A stretch of 64,000 nt of DNA from Bacillus pumilus (GCF_038738535.1 NZ_CP046128.1:930001-994000), one strand, 5' to 3'. Shown: positions 1-9,350, counted from the first letter of the stretch. Notes: generated by a model from the letters alone, not told the origin. Numbers and translations are program-made.

Positions 1-1076
1 ATGGCTAGGGATATATCAAAATGATTGTTAGAGTGCGATCCCCAGGTCAAGCCGATATCATGACACGTTTGAGCTACTCTGACCGAACCTTCCATTGTCC
101 AAAAATGTGGGTCCGCCAGTGGAATATCAACCGCATGTAATTGGATCGCATGTGACAACTGACGGAAATCAGTTGCGATCATATTCGTAGCCACTTGAAT
201 TCCTGTAGCTCGTTTGAATTCGGCCATAATTTCTCTGGATGAGAATCCGTCTTCTGCTCCACATGGATCTTCTGCATATGCAAGCAGATGTTGTTTTCCT
301 TTGCAAAGCTGAATGGCCTCATCAAGAGACCAAGCTCCATTAGGGTCAAGTGTGATACGGGCATTTGGAAAACGTTTTGAAAGAGATTCTACAGCTTCCA
401 TCTCTTCTTCTCCAGAAAAGACGCCGCCTTTTAACTTAAAATCCTGAAATCCATAGCGTTCATAAGCCGCTTCAGCCAAACGGACAATGTCCATCGGTGT
501 TAGTGCTTTTTGACGCCTAAGCCGGAACCAGCTGCAAGATGAATGATCTTCTTTCAAATAGGGGAGAGGGGTTTTCATCTGATCCCCTATGTAAAATAAA
601 TACCCAAGCATGTCAACTTCCTGTCTATGTTGACCGGTTCCTAATAAAGAAGAAACCGGTTCTTCTAAAAATTGACCTAATAAATCCAGCAAAGCAGCTT
701 CTATCGCTGTAACTGCATGTATTGTTGTCCGAGAGTCAAAAGTTTGATTGCCTCTACCGCCTGTATCGAGGTCTTGAAATGTATGCTGTACCGATTGCAG
801 GATGGCATGATGTTGCCCAATTGGTTTTTGGAGGACAAGTCTGGCGGCATTTTCAAGTGTTTGACGAATGTTTTCACCGCCGGGAACTTCGCCGACTCCT
901 TGACGGCCACTGCTATCGGTTAAGATCACAACATTTCTTGTGAAAAAAGGTCCATGCGCTCCGCTTAGATTCAAAAGCATACTGTCATGGCCTGCAACAG
1001 GAATCACCTTCATGTCAGTAATGTAAGGGAGATTGGTTGTTCGTTCTTTTTTCACTTCTTTTAAGTGTTGATTCAT
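1..1076 (-). CDS. gudD: Glucarate dehydratase, C-terminus beyond window
   Basis: Dehydrates D-glucarate to 5-dehydro-4-deoxy-D-glucarate, the first step of glucarate catabolism in the cytosol. About 358 codons are present; the family is about 455 residues, so the C-terminus lies left of the window. The translation is enolase-superfamily throughout: an N-terminal capping region with [20 protein letters not shown], then [11 protein letters not shown] (barrel lysine region) and [10 protein letters not shown] (metal-ligand Asp). The ATG at 1076 follows an AAAGGAGGAT ribosome site. It is the last visible gene of the kdgD-ycbD-gudP-gudD operon, 27 bases after gudP. Confidence 0.93.
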   Translation of the reverse strand, partial: MNQHLKEVKKERTTNLPYITDMKVIPVAGHDSMLLNLSGAHGPFFTRNVVILTDSSGRQGVGEVPGGENIRQTLENAARLVLQKPIGQHHAILQSVQHTFQDLDTGGRGNQTFDSRTTIHAVTAIEAALLDLLGQFLEEPVSSLLGTGQHRQEVDMLGYLFYIGDQMKTPLPYLKEDHSSCSWFRLRRQKALTPMDIVRLAEAAYERYGFQDFKLKGGVFSGEEEMEAVESLSKRFPNARITLDPNGAWSLDEAIQLCKGKQHLLAYAEDPCGAEDGFSSREIMAEFKRATGIQVATNMIATDFRQLSHAIQLHAVDIPLADPHFWTMEGSVRVAQTCHDIGLTWGSHSNNHFDISLA

Positions 1077-1103
1077 ATGCATCCTCCTTTATATAAAACG
1101 TTC

Positions 1104-2480
1104 TCAAATTGAACTTGATGGAACTGGGGCCGGTGGAGTGGAAGGGGGTTCTTTTAGCTTCACACGTTTAATGGGACCCACAAGGAATAAATAACTTAAG
1201 ATCGCAATGACGGCATTACTTCCGACAAAGACGAGCGCACCACTGAAAGAGCCTGTCGCATTTACAATATATCCAATGATAATGGGGGTTGTAATAGACG
1301 CAATGTTGCCAAAGGTATTAAATAAACCGCCGCTTAAACCCGCACATTCCTTTGGAGAGGTATCTGATACAACGGCCCAGCCAAGTGCCCCAAATCCTTT
1401 TCCAAAGAAAGCAAGCGACATAATCGCAACAACAATCCAAGAAGATTCTGTATAGTTGCAGATAATCATACTGCATGAAAGAAACATACCTATAATAATC
1501 GGTGTCTTTCGTGCGAAAGTAAGCGAGTTCCCTCTTTTTAATAAAAAATCGGATAACAAGCCGCCAAGAATCCCGCCTAAAAAACCGAAGAGAGCTGGCA
1601 GGGAAGCAACAAAACCTGCTTCGAGAATGGACAATCCTTTTGCTTGAACAAGATACACGGGAAACCACGTTAAGAAAAAATAAGTGAGGGTGGTAATACA
1701 ATATTGAGCAATGTAAACGCCGATTAACATCCGATTTGAAAGTAATTGTTTCACGTATGGCCATTTTGGTTCTTTGTTTTGCTGGCTCTTTTCATCGTCC
1801 ATTGAGGTCAAAGCCCCGCCTTTTGAAATGTAGTCAAGCTCTGCTGCATTAATTTTCGGGTGCTGTTTTGGGTTATAGACCGTTTTTAACCAAAGAATAG
1901 ACAACAAGATACCGAGAATGCCCATGACAATAAAAACAGAATGCCATCCTAAAGAATGTGTAAGCCAGCCCATTATAGGGGAGAAAATGACAAGCGCAAA
2001 ATACTGAGCTGAGTTAAAGAAAGCAGAAGCTGTTCCACGTTCAGAACTAGGAAACCATGCAGCTACTACACGACTATTTCCTGGGAAAGAAGGAGCTTCA
2101 GCCAGCCCTACTAAGAATCTCAGGGCAAAAAGAAGAATAATCGCAGTACCTGCTGTAAAAAAACCTATGGCACCTTGAAGCAATGTAAACAAAGACCAAA
2201 AGAAAATGCTGCAGGCAATGACAATTTTAGAGCCAAATTTATCTAATAAATAACCGCCAGGCAGTTGGCCAATGACATATGCCCAGCCAAAAGCAGAAAA
2301 GACATAACCCATTGAAATAGAGCTAAGACCAAGATCATGCTGAACAGAATCTCCAGCAATCGATAGGGTAGCACGATCCGCATAATTGACAGAAGTGACA
2401 AGAAACAGCATGAAGACGATAAACCAGCGGACAGAGGTTTTTTTATCAGTTTGTGAAGCATGGAAGAGTTTATTTATCAT
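1104..2480 (-). CDS. gudP: Glucarate/galactarate MFS transporter
   Basis: Twelve-helix major facilitator of the anion:cation symporter (ACS) type, expected to import D-glucarate or galactarate with protons. It opens with a short cytosolic segment, then KTSVRWFIVFMLFLVTSVNY, followed by ADRATLSIAG and the loop-2 motif GYLLDKFGSK typical of the hexuronate/glucarate branch. The open frame extends 43 codons upstream, but the ATG at 2480 has AAAGGAGAAG at good spacing and gives 458 residues, the usual family length. It lies between ycbD and gudD in the glucarate operon, which supports the substrate call. Confidence 0.9.
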   Translation of the reverse strand: MINKLFHASQTDKKTSVRWFIVFMLFLVTSVNYADRATLSIAGDSVQHDLGLSSISMGYVFSAFGWAYVIGQLPGGYLLDKFGSKIVIACSIFFWSLFTLLQGAIGFFTAGTAIILLFALRFLVGLAEAPSFPGNSRVVAAWFPSSERGTASAFFNSAQYFALVIFSPIMGWLTHSLGWHSVFIVMGILGILLSILWLKTVYNPKQHPKINAAELDYISKGGALTSMDDEKSQQNKEPKWPYVKQLLSNRMLIGVYIAQYCITTLTYFFLTWFPVYLVQAKGLSILEAGFVASLPALFGFLGGILGGLLSDFLLKRGNSLTFARKTPIIIGMFLSCSMIICNYTESSWIVVAIMSLAFFGKGFGALGWAVVSDTSPKECAGLSGGLFNTFGNIASITTPIIIGYIVNATGSFSGALVFVGSNAVIAILSYLFLVGPIKRVKLKEPPSTPPAPVPSSSI

Positions 2481-2544
2481 AATTTCTTCTCCTTTTCTAA
2501 ATAGAGAATTGAGGAGGGCAGGTGCCCTCTCAAATGCTTCAAAT

Positions 2545-4011
2545 TTACGATTTAATGAAAACCGTTTGAATGGCTGTGAAAAATTCCTTTGCCGCTTCTC
2601 CTTGTTCACGAGAATGAGAGCTTGATTGTTTCATTCCACCAAATGGAGCCTGTAATTCTACTCCTGCACTTTCTGCATTAATTCTAATGAGCCCTGCTTG
2701 GATATTCTGAATAAAGGTCAGCATACGGCCGATGTTTTGTGTGAAAATAGAAGCGCTTAAGCCAAATACCACATCATTGGCAATGTGAAATGCTTCATTT
2801 ATATCTCCCACTTTGATTAAAGCAATGACTGGCCCAAATATTTCTTCTTGAGCGATGGTCATGTCTGAGGTGACATGTTCAAAAATGGCAGGCTCTATAT
2901 AATAGCCATTCTGATAATCACCATCTGTTAATGGTTCCCCGCCAAAGAGAAGGGTAGCTCCTTCTTTTTTTCCTGTTTCAATATAGGAAAGGCATTGATC
3001 AAGCTGTTGTTTGCTTGCGATTGGACCCATCCATACGTCTTTTTTTAAACTGTCCCCAATAGTGATTTCCTGCGTCTTTTGAAGCAGCTTTTCTTTAAAG
3101 GCATCATAGATGTCTTCTTGGACAATGACTCGGCTCGTTGCTGTACATTTTTGTCCTGTTGACCGGAAAGCTCCTGTAATGGTGGCTTCCACCGCAAGAT
3201 TAAGATCCGCATCATTGGCTACAATAACGGGGTTTTTCCCGCCCATTTCAAGCTGATACTTGATGCCTCGTTCAAAGGCTTTTTGACCGATAGCTTTACC
3301 AGTTGCATTGGATCCAGTAAATGTAATCCCTTGGATATTTGGATGTTCAATCATTCCTTGACCTACAACAGCTCCCGACCCTGTTACCATATTGACTACT
3401 CCCTTTGGGAGGTGAGCATCTGCAAAGCAGGCCATGATTTTTGCGCAAGTAGCCGCAGTTTCTGTCGCAGGTTTAATGACGACCGTGTTGCCATAAATGA
3501 GTGCAGGTGCCATTTTCCAAATAGGGATGGCAATAGGGAAATTCCAAGGAGAGATGACGCCTACAACACCTAATGGAACCCTTTTAGTGAACATGAGTGC
3601 TTCTCGATCAGTAGAAGGAATGACATCTCCTTCTTTTCGCATCCCTTCGCCGGCATAGTAACGCAGGATGGCCACACCGCGTGCCGCTTCTCCTTTTGCC
3701 TCCAGAAGTGTTTTACCCATTTCTTTTACAGCAGTGACTGCAATGTCATCGAGACGTTCCTCTAGCAAATCAGCTGCTCTATAAAGATATTGTCCTCGTT
3801 CTGCACCTGATAAATCTCGCCACGCTGTCTTTGCTTCATGTGCTGCAGTGATGGCTGCGTTCACATCTTCAAGGCTTGAGCGCTGTACATATCCAACGGC
3901 CTCTTCTTTGTCGGCAGGATTCTGGATGGGGATCACTTCTCCTGTCGAAGCCTTTACCCATTCACCATTGACATAATTGAAGTACGTTTTTTGTTTCACT
4001 GAAATGGACAT
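2545..4011 (-). CDS. ycbD: 2,5-dioxovalerate (alpha-ketoglutarate semialdehyde) dehydrogenase
   Basis: NAD(P)-dependent aldehyde dehydrogenase of 488 residues that oxidises 2,5-dioxovalerate to 2-oxoglutarate, the last step of glucarate breakdown. Family features visible are the nucleotide-binding [18 protein letters not shown], the general-base Glu in LEMGGKNP, the catalytic Cys in [11 protein letters not shown] and the C-terminal EEIFGPV motif. It starts 21 bases after kdgD and ends 64 bases before gudP. The substrate is assigned from operon context; the fold alone would fit many aldehyde dehydrogenases. Confidence 0.9.
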   Translation of the reverse strand: MSISVKQKTYFNYVNGEWVKASTGEVIPIQNPADKEEAVGYVQRSSLEDVNAAITAAHEAKTAWRDLSGAERGQYLYRAADLLEERLDDIAVTAVKEMGKTLLEAKGEAARGVAILRYYAGEGMRKEGDVIPSTDREALMFTKRVPLGVVGVISPWNFPIAIPIWKMAPALIYGNTVVIKPATETAATCAKIMACFADAHLPKGVVNMVTGSGAVVGQGMIEHPNIQGITFTGSNATGKAIGQKAFERGIKYQLEMGGKNPVIVANDADLNLAVEATITGAFRSTGQKCTATSRVIVQEDIYDAFKEKLLQKTQEITIGDSLKKDVWMGPIASKQQLDQCLSYIETGKKEGATLLFGGEPLTDGDYQNGYYIEPAIFEHVTSDMTIAQEEIFGPVIALIKVGDINEAFHIANDVVFGLSASIFTQNIGRMLTFIQNIQAGLIRINAESAGVELQAPFGGMKQSSSHSREQGEAAKEFFTAIQTVFIKS

Positions 4012-4032
4012 AATATGATCTCCTTTCTATTG

Positions 4033-4959
4033 TTAATTCACAGCCGCTTTTTTAGGAAAGCGTTCCATTGCGTGCTGCAAAATGCTCTCTAGTTCTTGAT
4101 AGTGTTCTTTCTCTACAGGGACAACAGGTGGTCTTGCTGAATTGCGGACAGCATGCCCCATGATGTTCATGCCAGCTTTAATTAATGAGACAGCATAACC
4201 CTTTCTCTGTTGACGAATCCGGTTAATCGGTAAAATTACACTTGTGTATATGTCCTTGACCATTTCCTGATCACCAGTCTTCAGTGCGTGATAAAACATT
4301 CTTGAGATGTGAGGGATATAGTTTGAAATGGCGGAGGAATAGGAATGAAAACCAATCGGTAAGTAAGCCGGCATTGTGACCTCTGCCATAGGCAATCCAT
4401 TTAGATAGCTGAGCCTGTCGCCTATCGTATAGGAAAGGTTCACGTTTAAATCCATATCACCGACCCCATCTTTTACACCAACAAGCTGTTCAAAAGTAGT
4501 GAGCCGTTTGATTTGCTGCACTGAGAGAACAGCATTATCTCGTTGATACAAGATGGCATTTAAGTTTGTACTTTCCATAATGGTTTTGGCGTATTCATAT
4601 AGTCCTTCTTGTTCTCCATGAATTAAATAGGGAGGGAGTAATAAGTAACCATCAACGCCTTTTTCCTCGGAAATTCTCGCCCATTCCAGGGCAGTATTTA
4701 AATTTCCGCCAACTCCTGAATAAACAGGGACTTTACCACCGGCAGCTGCCAGTGCCACATCAATCATTTGCTCGTATTCTTTTTGACTAATAGACTGGAA
4801 TTCTCCCGACCCACAAGCAATAAAAATGGCATCAAGCCCTTCGTCTAGTAAGAATTGAATGTTTTGAAATAGTGCTTCCTCGGAGAGCTGTCCATTTGCT
4901 TGAAAAGGGGCAATAGGAAACCCTAATATGCCTTCTGGTGCTTTTCTATCTTGAATCAT
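4033..4959 (-). CDS. kdgD: 5-dehydro-4-deoxyglucarate dehydratase
   Basis: DapA/NAL-family TIM barrel enzyme that dehydrates and decarboxylates 5-dehydro-4-deoxy-D-glucarate to 2,5-dioxovalerate. Visible landmarks are the N-terminal GILGFPIAPF, the active-site Tyr region AILYQRDN and the Schiff-base lysine in LVGVKDGVGDM. The open frame reaches 5040, but the ATG at 4959 follows AGGAGGTTTTTAACC and gives 308 residues, the family length. It is the first gene of the operon, directly behind the promoter/operator region at 4999-5056. Confidence 0.93.
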   Translation of the reverse strand: MIQDRKAPEGILGFPIAPFQANGQLSEEALFQNIQFLLDEGLDAIFIACGSGEFQSISQKEYEQMIDVALAAAGGKVPVYSGVGGNLNTALEWARISEEKGVDGYLLLPPYLIHGEQEGLYEYAKTIMESTNLNAILYQRDNAVLSVQQIKRLTTFEQLVGVKDGVGDMDLNVNLSYTIGDRLSYLNGLPMAEVTMPAYLPIGFHSYSSAISNYIPHISRMFYHALKTGDQEMVKDIYTSVILPINRIRQQRKGYAVSLIKAGMNIMGHAVRNSARPPVVPVEKEHYQELESILQHAMERFPKKAAVN

Positions 4960-4998
4960 GGTTAAAAACCTCCTGTGAAGTGAATTGTTAAAAAGAAA

Positions 4999-5011
4999 GG
5001 TAAGCGCTACC
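4999..5011. promoter_or_regulatory. cre-like palindrome (CcpA or LacI-family site)
   Basis: GGTAAGCGCTACC is a near-perfect palindrome centred on AGCGCT, the core of catabolite-responsive elements. It begins about ten bases downstream of the predicted transcription start of the glucarate operon, a position where CcpA would block elongation. It differs from the cre consensus at the outer positions, so a LacI-family regulator is also possible. Confidence 0.5.
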
Positions 5012-5028
5012 AAAAACTCTTTTGTTTT

Positions 5029-5056
5029 ATTGTAAGACAAATGAACAATTTGTCAA
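5029..5056 (-). promoter_or_regulatory. Glucarate operon promoter with overlapping operator palindrome
   Basis: On the minus strand TTGACA (5056-5051) and TACAAT (5034-5029) are separated by 16 bases, a strong SigA promoter. A perfect inverted repeat, GACAAAT-N5-ATTTGTC (5036-5054), fills the spacer and clips the -35 box, the geometry of a repressor operator. In B. subtilis the glucarate operon has a GntR-family gene, ycbG; any such gene would lie left of this window. Confidence 0.6.
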
Positions 5057-5092
5057 TATCTTTATTTTCAGAATTTTACCTGGAAGATTGAA

Positions 5093-5127
5093 CAATAAAA
5101 AGAGCAGGTACTTAGTGCACCTGCTCT
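5093..5127 (-). terminator. Rho-independent terminator of phoA
   Basis: A 9-bp stem AGAGCAGGT/ACCTGCTCT (5101-5127) is followed on the minus strand by a T-rich tract. It separates phoA from the glucarate operon promoter. Confidence 0.85.
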
Positions 5128-5143
5128 TACAAAGATTTTTGTC

Positions 5144-6508
5144 TTATTGATGATTAAGTAATTTAAAGATATGTTTGGCCTGATCTGTATTTTCCATCAG
5201 CCCTTTTAGCTTTTGGCTTGTTGGGCCATACGCAAAGAATGGAACTTCATCACCCGTATGACCTGATGTTGTCCAGCCTGTATGTGATCTCATGTTGATC
5301 ACTTCTTCAATCGCATCATCAATCTTAACAGCATCCTTTGTTTCAGAAGCCTTTTGAATGGAGGCTATTTCTTCTTTTGTAAATTCAAGATCGATATATT
5401 GTTTCAACGCTGACTCAACAGGCATGCCGCTGACAATTTTGTTTGCAATAAAGTCAGGCGTCTTTTTCGCTGCTTTTACCGGTTTGTAATCCCAGCTGCC
5501 CGAGCCGTCTGCTCCGAAGGAAAGTCCGCCAGTTGAATGATCGGCAGTGGTGATGACTAACGTATTTTTATCCTTTTTTGCAAAACGAATGGCTTCTTCA
5601 AATGCTTTTTCAAAATCCTTCATTTCACTCATTGCACTGACAATATCATGATCATGTCCAGCCCAGTCAATTTGGCTGCCTTCAACCATAAGGAAAAATC
5701 CTTTTTTGTTTTTAGACAGCTGTTTAATGGCTGAGGACGTCATGTCTTGCAGGGAAGGGGTCTTTTTATCACGATCAATCGCTTTATCAAGACCACCGTC
5801 AGCAAAAATGCCTAGCACCTTTTGATTTTTGTTTTTTTGTAAGGCATCTTTATTGGTGACATAATCATATCCGGCTTGCTTGAATTCTTTTGTCAAATCA
5901 CGATCCTTCCGGACAAAATCGACAAGACCTCCGCCAAGCATGACATCGACTGTATGCTGTTTTCCGATTTTTTCATCGAAGAAATCATCAGCGATGGCAG
6001 CTGTATTTTTTCTCGATACATCGTGAGCCGCATACGCAGCAGGGGTGGCATTTGTTAATTCAGATGTCACGACAAGTCCCGTAGATTTTCCCTTCCGTTT
6101 TGCTTCTTCTAGAACTGTTTTTAATTTTTTGCCGTTTTTATTTACACCGATCGCATTGTTGTAAGTCTTTTTACCAGTTGCCATTGCTGAGCCAGCTGCG
6201 GCAGAATCGGTGATATTGCTTTTAGAGTCGTTAGGGTATGTTTTGTGCATGCCAGTGAGGTAAGGGTCAAACGCTGTTTGTTTTGAAAGGTCTCCGTTGT
6301 GTTTAAATGAACGGTAAGTTGAAAGATAAGGAGTTCCCATGCCATCCCCGATCAGCACGATCACATTTTGCACGTCATTTTTTGGCTTCTTTTTAGCCTC
6401 TGCTTTGTCAGCCTGTCCAAATTCAATCCCTGAAAAAATGCCAATCGATAGCACAGATGCTGCCGCTACTGCAGCGATTTTCGTTTTCGAGCTTTTCAAC
6501 ACACTCAT
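5144..6508 (-). CDS. phoA: Secreted alkaline phosphatase
   Basis: Exported zinc/magnesium phosphomonoesterase that releases phosphate from organic esters under phosphate starvation. Residues 1-38 form a Sec signal peptide ending AEA. Core motifs follow in order: IGDGMG (metal ligand), ITDSAAAGSAMATGKKTYN (nucleophilic Ser), VEGSQIDWAGHDHD, TTADHSTGG and SHTGWTTSGHTG, so all metal ligands appear intact. The length of 454 is close to B. subtilis PhoA and PhoB (about 460). The position next to divergent lytE matches B. subtilis phoA. Possible PhoP sites lie upstream. Confidence 0.93.
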   Translation of the reverse strand: MSVLKSSKTKIAAVAAASVLSIGIFSGIEFGQADKAEAKKKPKNDVQNVIVLIGDGMGTPYLSTYRSFKHNGDLSKQTAFDPYLTGMHKTYPNDSKSNITDSAAAGSAMATGKKTYNNAIGVNKNGKKLKTVLEEAKRKGKSTGLVVTSELTNATPAAYAAHDVSRKNTAAIADDFFDEKIGKQHTVDVMLGGGLVDFVRKDRDLTKEFKQAGYDYVTNKDALQKNKNQKVLGIFADGGLDKAIDRDKKTPSLQDMTSSAIKQLSKNKKGFFLMVEGSQIDWAGHDHDIVSAMSEMKDFEKAFEEAIRFAKKDKNTLVITTADHSTGGLSFGADGSGSWDYKPVKAAKKTPDFIANKIVSGMPVESALKQYIDLEFTKEEIASIQKASETKDAVKIDDAIEEVINMRSHTGWTTSGHTGDEVPFFAYGPTSQKLKGLMENTDQAKHIFKLLNHQ

Positions 6509-6580
6509 TCATTTTGCCTCCTCATTGTTTATGTATCGCTCTTACGTTTACAATGGTAGAGCAGAATTGTGGATTCCCAT

Positions 6581-6629
6581 TTACAGGATCGTAAAGTTCA
6601 CTTTAAAATTGTAAAGGTCCACTTTACAT
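6581..6629 (-). promoter_or_regulatory. Candidate PhoP-binding (Pho box) region
   Basis: Two near copies of a GTAAAG-N2-CACTTTA unit start at 6591 and 6611, with another TTTACA at 6580. Seen from the phoA strand they are TTTAC-type repeats at helical spacing about 85 bases upstream of the start codon. This resembles PhoP boxes, but register and strength cannot be proven by eye. Confidence 0.4.
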
Positions 6630-6699
6630 AGAATGGACCAAAAAGAGAAATGAATGTATCATTTATCCATGACAAGATGCGTTTATTTTGTCATGATTG

Positions 6700-6751
6700 T
6701 GTAATGAAAATGAAATATAAAGAACCCTAAAAAAAAATAAATTTTGCCGAA
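6700..6751 (+). promoter_or_regulatory. lytE control region: WalR-like box and SigI-like promoter
   Basis: TGTAAT-N5-TGAAAT (6700-6716) matches the WalR consensus TGTWAH-N5-TGTWAH at 11 of 12 positions. Seven bases on, ACCCTA (6724-6729) and CGAA (6748-6751), 18 apart, resemble a SigI promoter. lytE of B. subtilis is controlled by WalR and SigI, so the pair fits. The same bases can be read as a weaker SigD promoter, TAAA-N14-GCCGAATT. Confidence 0.5.
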
Positions 6752-6861
6752 TTAATAAGCATAATGTCGTAGGAAGTCAAGACTATTTCTTCTGGTATTT
6801 GATCCTTATAATAGTAAGTAGATAAAATTCGGATCACGATAGATACATACAGGAGGAACAA

Positions 6862-7695
6862 ATGAAAAAACAATTGATCACAGCTGCAAGTGCAGTTCTA
6901 CTTGGGACGACATTATTTGCCGGAGCTGCCTCAGCACAATCAGTAAAAGTTCAAAAAGGTGACTCTCTTTCTGTTCTAGCGAAAAAATACAAAACAAGTG
7001 TGAGCAAGATTAAATCAGACAATAAGCTAAAATCTAACACGATTTATGTTGGACAAACTTTAAAAGTAAATGGTACTTCCTCAAAAAAAACTACGAAAAC
7101 ATCAAAAACAACAACAAAAGTAAAAGCGGCGTCAGCGACAGCTACTCATAAAGTTGTGAAAGGTGATACATTATCTAAAATCGGCAAAAAGTACGGCATG
7201 ACTGTAAAAGAGCTGAAATCGTTAAATAAACTCAAAACAAACCTTATCAAAATTGGGCAAAAGCTAAAGGTCAAAAAGACATCTAAAAAAGTGAAGACAA
7301 CACCTGTTAAAGAAAAAACAGTTTCTGCTTCTTCTTTAAACACGTCTAAGCTTGTAGCAGATGCTAAAGCGCACAATGGCACACCATATAGATGGGGTGG
7401 AACGACACCAAAGGGTTTTGATTGCAGCGGGTTTATGTGGTATATCATTAACAAACAAAAAAAGATTTCAAGACAAACAACTGAAGGTTTCTGGGGATCA
7501 ATGAAAAGCGTATCAACACCAAAGGTTGGCGATTTTGTGTTCTTTACAACATATAAATCGGGTCCATCTCACATGGGTGTCTACATTGGGAACAACAAGT
7601 TTATTCATGCTGCTTCTGATGGTGTGACGATCAGTAATATGAATTCAAGCTACTGGAAGCCGATTTACCTTGGAGCGAAAACATTTGTGAACTAA
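6862..7695 (+). CDS. lytE: LysM/NlpC-P60 D,L-endopeptidase autolysin
   Basis: Cell-wall hydrolase that cuts D-Glu-meso-DAP bonds in peptide stems during growth. Domains are a signal peptide (1-26, ending ASA), LysM 1 (about 28-70), a Ser/Thr/Lys-rich linker, LysM 2 (about 96-138), a second linker and an NlpC/P60 domain (about 158-277). The catalytic Cys is in KGFDCSGF and the His in PSHMGVYIG. It has 277 residues and two LysM repeats; B. subtilis LytE has 334 and three, so it is a shorter version. AGGAGG precedes the ATG. Divergent from phoA, as in B. subtilis. Confidence 0.88.
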   Translation: MKKQLITAASAVLLGTTLFAGAASAQSVKVQKGDSLSVLAKKYKTSVSKIKSDNKLKSNTIYVGQTLKVNGTSSKKTTKTSKTTTKVKAASATATHKVVKGDTLSKIGKKYGMTVKELKSLNKLKTNLIKIGQKLKVKKTSKKVKTTPVKEKTVSASSLNTSKLVADAKAHNGTPYRWGGTTPKGFDCSGFMWYIINKQKKISRQTTEGFWGSMKSVSTPKVGDFVFFTTYKSGPSHMGVYIGNNKFIHAASDGVTISNMNSSYWKPIYLGAKTFVN

Positions 7696-7705
7696 TTTAT
7701 TCTAA

Positions 7706-7768
7706 GAGACTGCTTATGAAGCAGTCTCAGATTGTAGAGAAACTCATGTTTTTCTACAATCTTTTTTA
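7706..7768 (+). terminator. Tandem hairpins after lytE
   Basis: First hairpin: GAGACTGCTT-ATG-AAGCAGTCTC (7706-7728). Second: AGATTGTAGA/TCTACAATCT (7729-7762) followed by TTTTTT, a proper terminator. The first stem recurs at 9275-9296 on the far side of the insertion sequence. Confidence 0.8.
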
Positions 7769-7794
7769 TTTTCATCGTAATTATGATGGATGGG

Positions 7795-9235
7795 ATTTAA
7801 TGAAAAAGGCCTCCCACACACCTAGCCTAGCTTCGCTAGGTGTGTGGCAATCTTCTTCATGTTCTGGCACGCAGCTGTGAGGAGAACTTGCTCACTCACG
7901 TTTTGTTTTCCCCTCAACCGACAGTAGCGAAGCCCGTGCAGTTGTTTTGAATCTGCAAAGCTTCGCTCTATTTTTTCTTTTCTTTTTTTATATAGCTCTT
8001 TTCCAGAGGCAGACAGACGATTTTGTCTGATCTTTTCTTTGTGTTCCTCCCATACATGTCTTGAGATCACTTTTTGATGATTTTTCGATCTTGTACAGCT
8101 CTCAAGGAAAGGACACGATACGCATTTTTTAGGGTCTGATTTGTAGAACCTATAACCTTTTCGATCAGTTGTCGTATATAATAGCTTCTCGCCATTTGGG
8201 CATATGTAGTGATCAGATTCAGAATCATACTGAAATTTCCACTTCTCAAATAATCCTCTTGTTGGATGAAAGCGTCTATGTGCGATGACACCAAAAATAT
8301 GGCGATCCGATAAACCTTTACAGATTGAGGTTGTCAAATAACCAGAATCAAGGGCAACAGCTTCTACTTGAAAACCAAATCGGGCGATTTGGTGATCCAA
8401 TCGATCAAGATACGGAATAGAATCATGGATATTGCCGGGCGTGACATGGGCATCCGTGATGATATTGTACTTCATATCCGTTGTACGGTGGTCTAGGTAG
8501 AAAAAGCCTTCCGGTTTATTTTCACGATAAAGATAGCCACTCTCAGGGTCAGTCATACTTTGACGAATGTCTTTTTTCGTTTTCACCTCCTCTTTTACCT
8601 TTAAGGGCTTTTTTCCGTGTGCCACCCGATCTTCTTGGATCGCTTCTTCTAATTCATTTATATAGTTCTGGGTATCTTGTTCAATCGTTTTTCTCGTATA
8701 TTTATGTTTATTGGCATTGGCTTTAAGATGAGTTGAATCAGTAAAAAGAACGCGGCCTCCTACCATATCATGATTGATGGCTTGAAGCACAATTTCATCA
8801 AAAATATCTTGAAAAATCGTTGTATCTTTAAATCGAGTACGACGATTCCAGCTAATGGTCGAGTGATGAGGAACGGGGTCATTGATGTTCAAACCTAAAA
8901 ACCATCTATACGCCATGTTATAGTAAATTTCTTTTTCAAGTTGTCTTTCAGAACGGATACCGTACAGGTATCCGATAAACATCATTTTGAACAAAATAAG
9001 TGGATCAAGAGAAGGGCGACCTTTATTCTCACTATAATACGGTTTTACTTTATCTACGATAAATGAAAAATCAATGTACTGATCAATTTTACGAAGCAGG
9101 TGATCCTCTTCGACCAGTTGATCTAGCAATACAAATTCGGCTTCGTGCTGAGAAGAATTTCTAGTGTGGAACATGAGAAAAACACCTTCCTTAAGTGGGT
9201 TTTTCTCTATTATAAAATGAGGAGATGGAAAGTTT
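7795..9235. mobile_element. IS1182-type insertion sequence (ends approximate)
   Basis: A single intact transposase gene on the minus strand is flanked by short non-coding ends. A 12-bp stem CACACACCTAGC/GCTAGGTGTGTG (about 7815-7846) overlaps the transposase 3' end. Clear terminal inverted repeats and a target duplication could not be resolved by eye, so the limits are estimates. The element lies between lytE and yhdK, where B. subtilis 168 carries citR, citA and yhdF-yhdJ. Confidence 0.75.
7822..9174 (-). CDS. IS1182-family DDE transposase
   Basis: Full-length transposase of 450 residues that would cut and rejoin the element ends. The N-terminus has the DUF772-type segment GRPSLDPLILFKMMFIGYLY. 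The catalytic triad is visible as VLFTDSTHLKANANKHK (first Asp), VALDSGYL (second Asp) and KKRKEKIERSFADSK (Glu). A zinc-ribbon-like Cys cluster (CPNGEK..., CVSCPFLESC) sits between them. The ATG follows GGAAGGTG. No stop or frameshift is present, so the element may still be active. Confidence 0.92.
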   Translation of the reverse strand: MFHTRNSSQHEAEFVLLDQLVEEDHLLRKIDQYIDFSFIVDKVKPYYSENKGRPSLDPLILFKMMFIGYLYGIRSERQLEKEIYYNMAYRWFLGLNINDPVPHHSTISWNRRTRFKDTTIFQDIFDEIVLQAINHDMVGGRVLFTDSTHLKANANKHKYTRKTIEQDTQNYINELEEAIQEDRVAHGKKPLKVKEEVKTKKDIRQSMTDPESGYLYRENKPEGFFYLDHRTTDMKYNIITDAHVTPGNIHDSIPYLDRLDHQIARFGFQVEAVALDSGYLTTSICKGLSDRHIFGVIAHRRFHPTRGLFEKWKFQYDSESDHYICPNGEKLLYTTTDRKGYRFYKSDPKKCVSCPFLESCTRSKNHQKVISRHVWEEHKEKIRQNRLSASGKELYKKRKEKIERSFADSKQLHGLRYCRLRGKQNVSEQVLLTAACQNMKKIATHLAKLG

Positions 9236-9249
9236 AAGGAAAAAATAAA

Positions 9250-9303
9250 GCTGTCGAGATTTTCTCGACAGCCTGAGACTGCTTATGAAGCAGTCTTTTT
9301 TTA
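9250..9303 (+). terminator. Tandem hairpins right of the IS
   Basis: GCTGTCGAG/CTCGACAGC (9250-9272) is followed by GAGACTGCTTATGAAGCAGTCT (9275-9296) and a run of seven Ts. The orientation terminates rightward transcription. The second stem is identical to the first hairpin after lytE, so this was probably lytE's original terminator or a duplicate of it. Confidence 0.75.
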
Positions 9304-9350
9304 TTTGCGCTGTAGACTTACCGTTGGGTATATTTAAGAAAATACGAAAA

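Noticed and set aside
701..943. Overlapping short frames on both strands near 0.7-0.9 kb
   Set aside because: They are shadows of gudD, whose own frame is clearly conserved and merely runs off the window.
6728..6753. SigD promoter for lytE (TAAA-N14-GCCGAATT)
   Set aside because: The -10 has two mismatches, and the SigI reading with an adjacent WalR box agrees better with known lytE control; kept only as an alternative.
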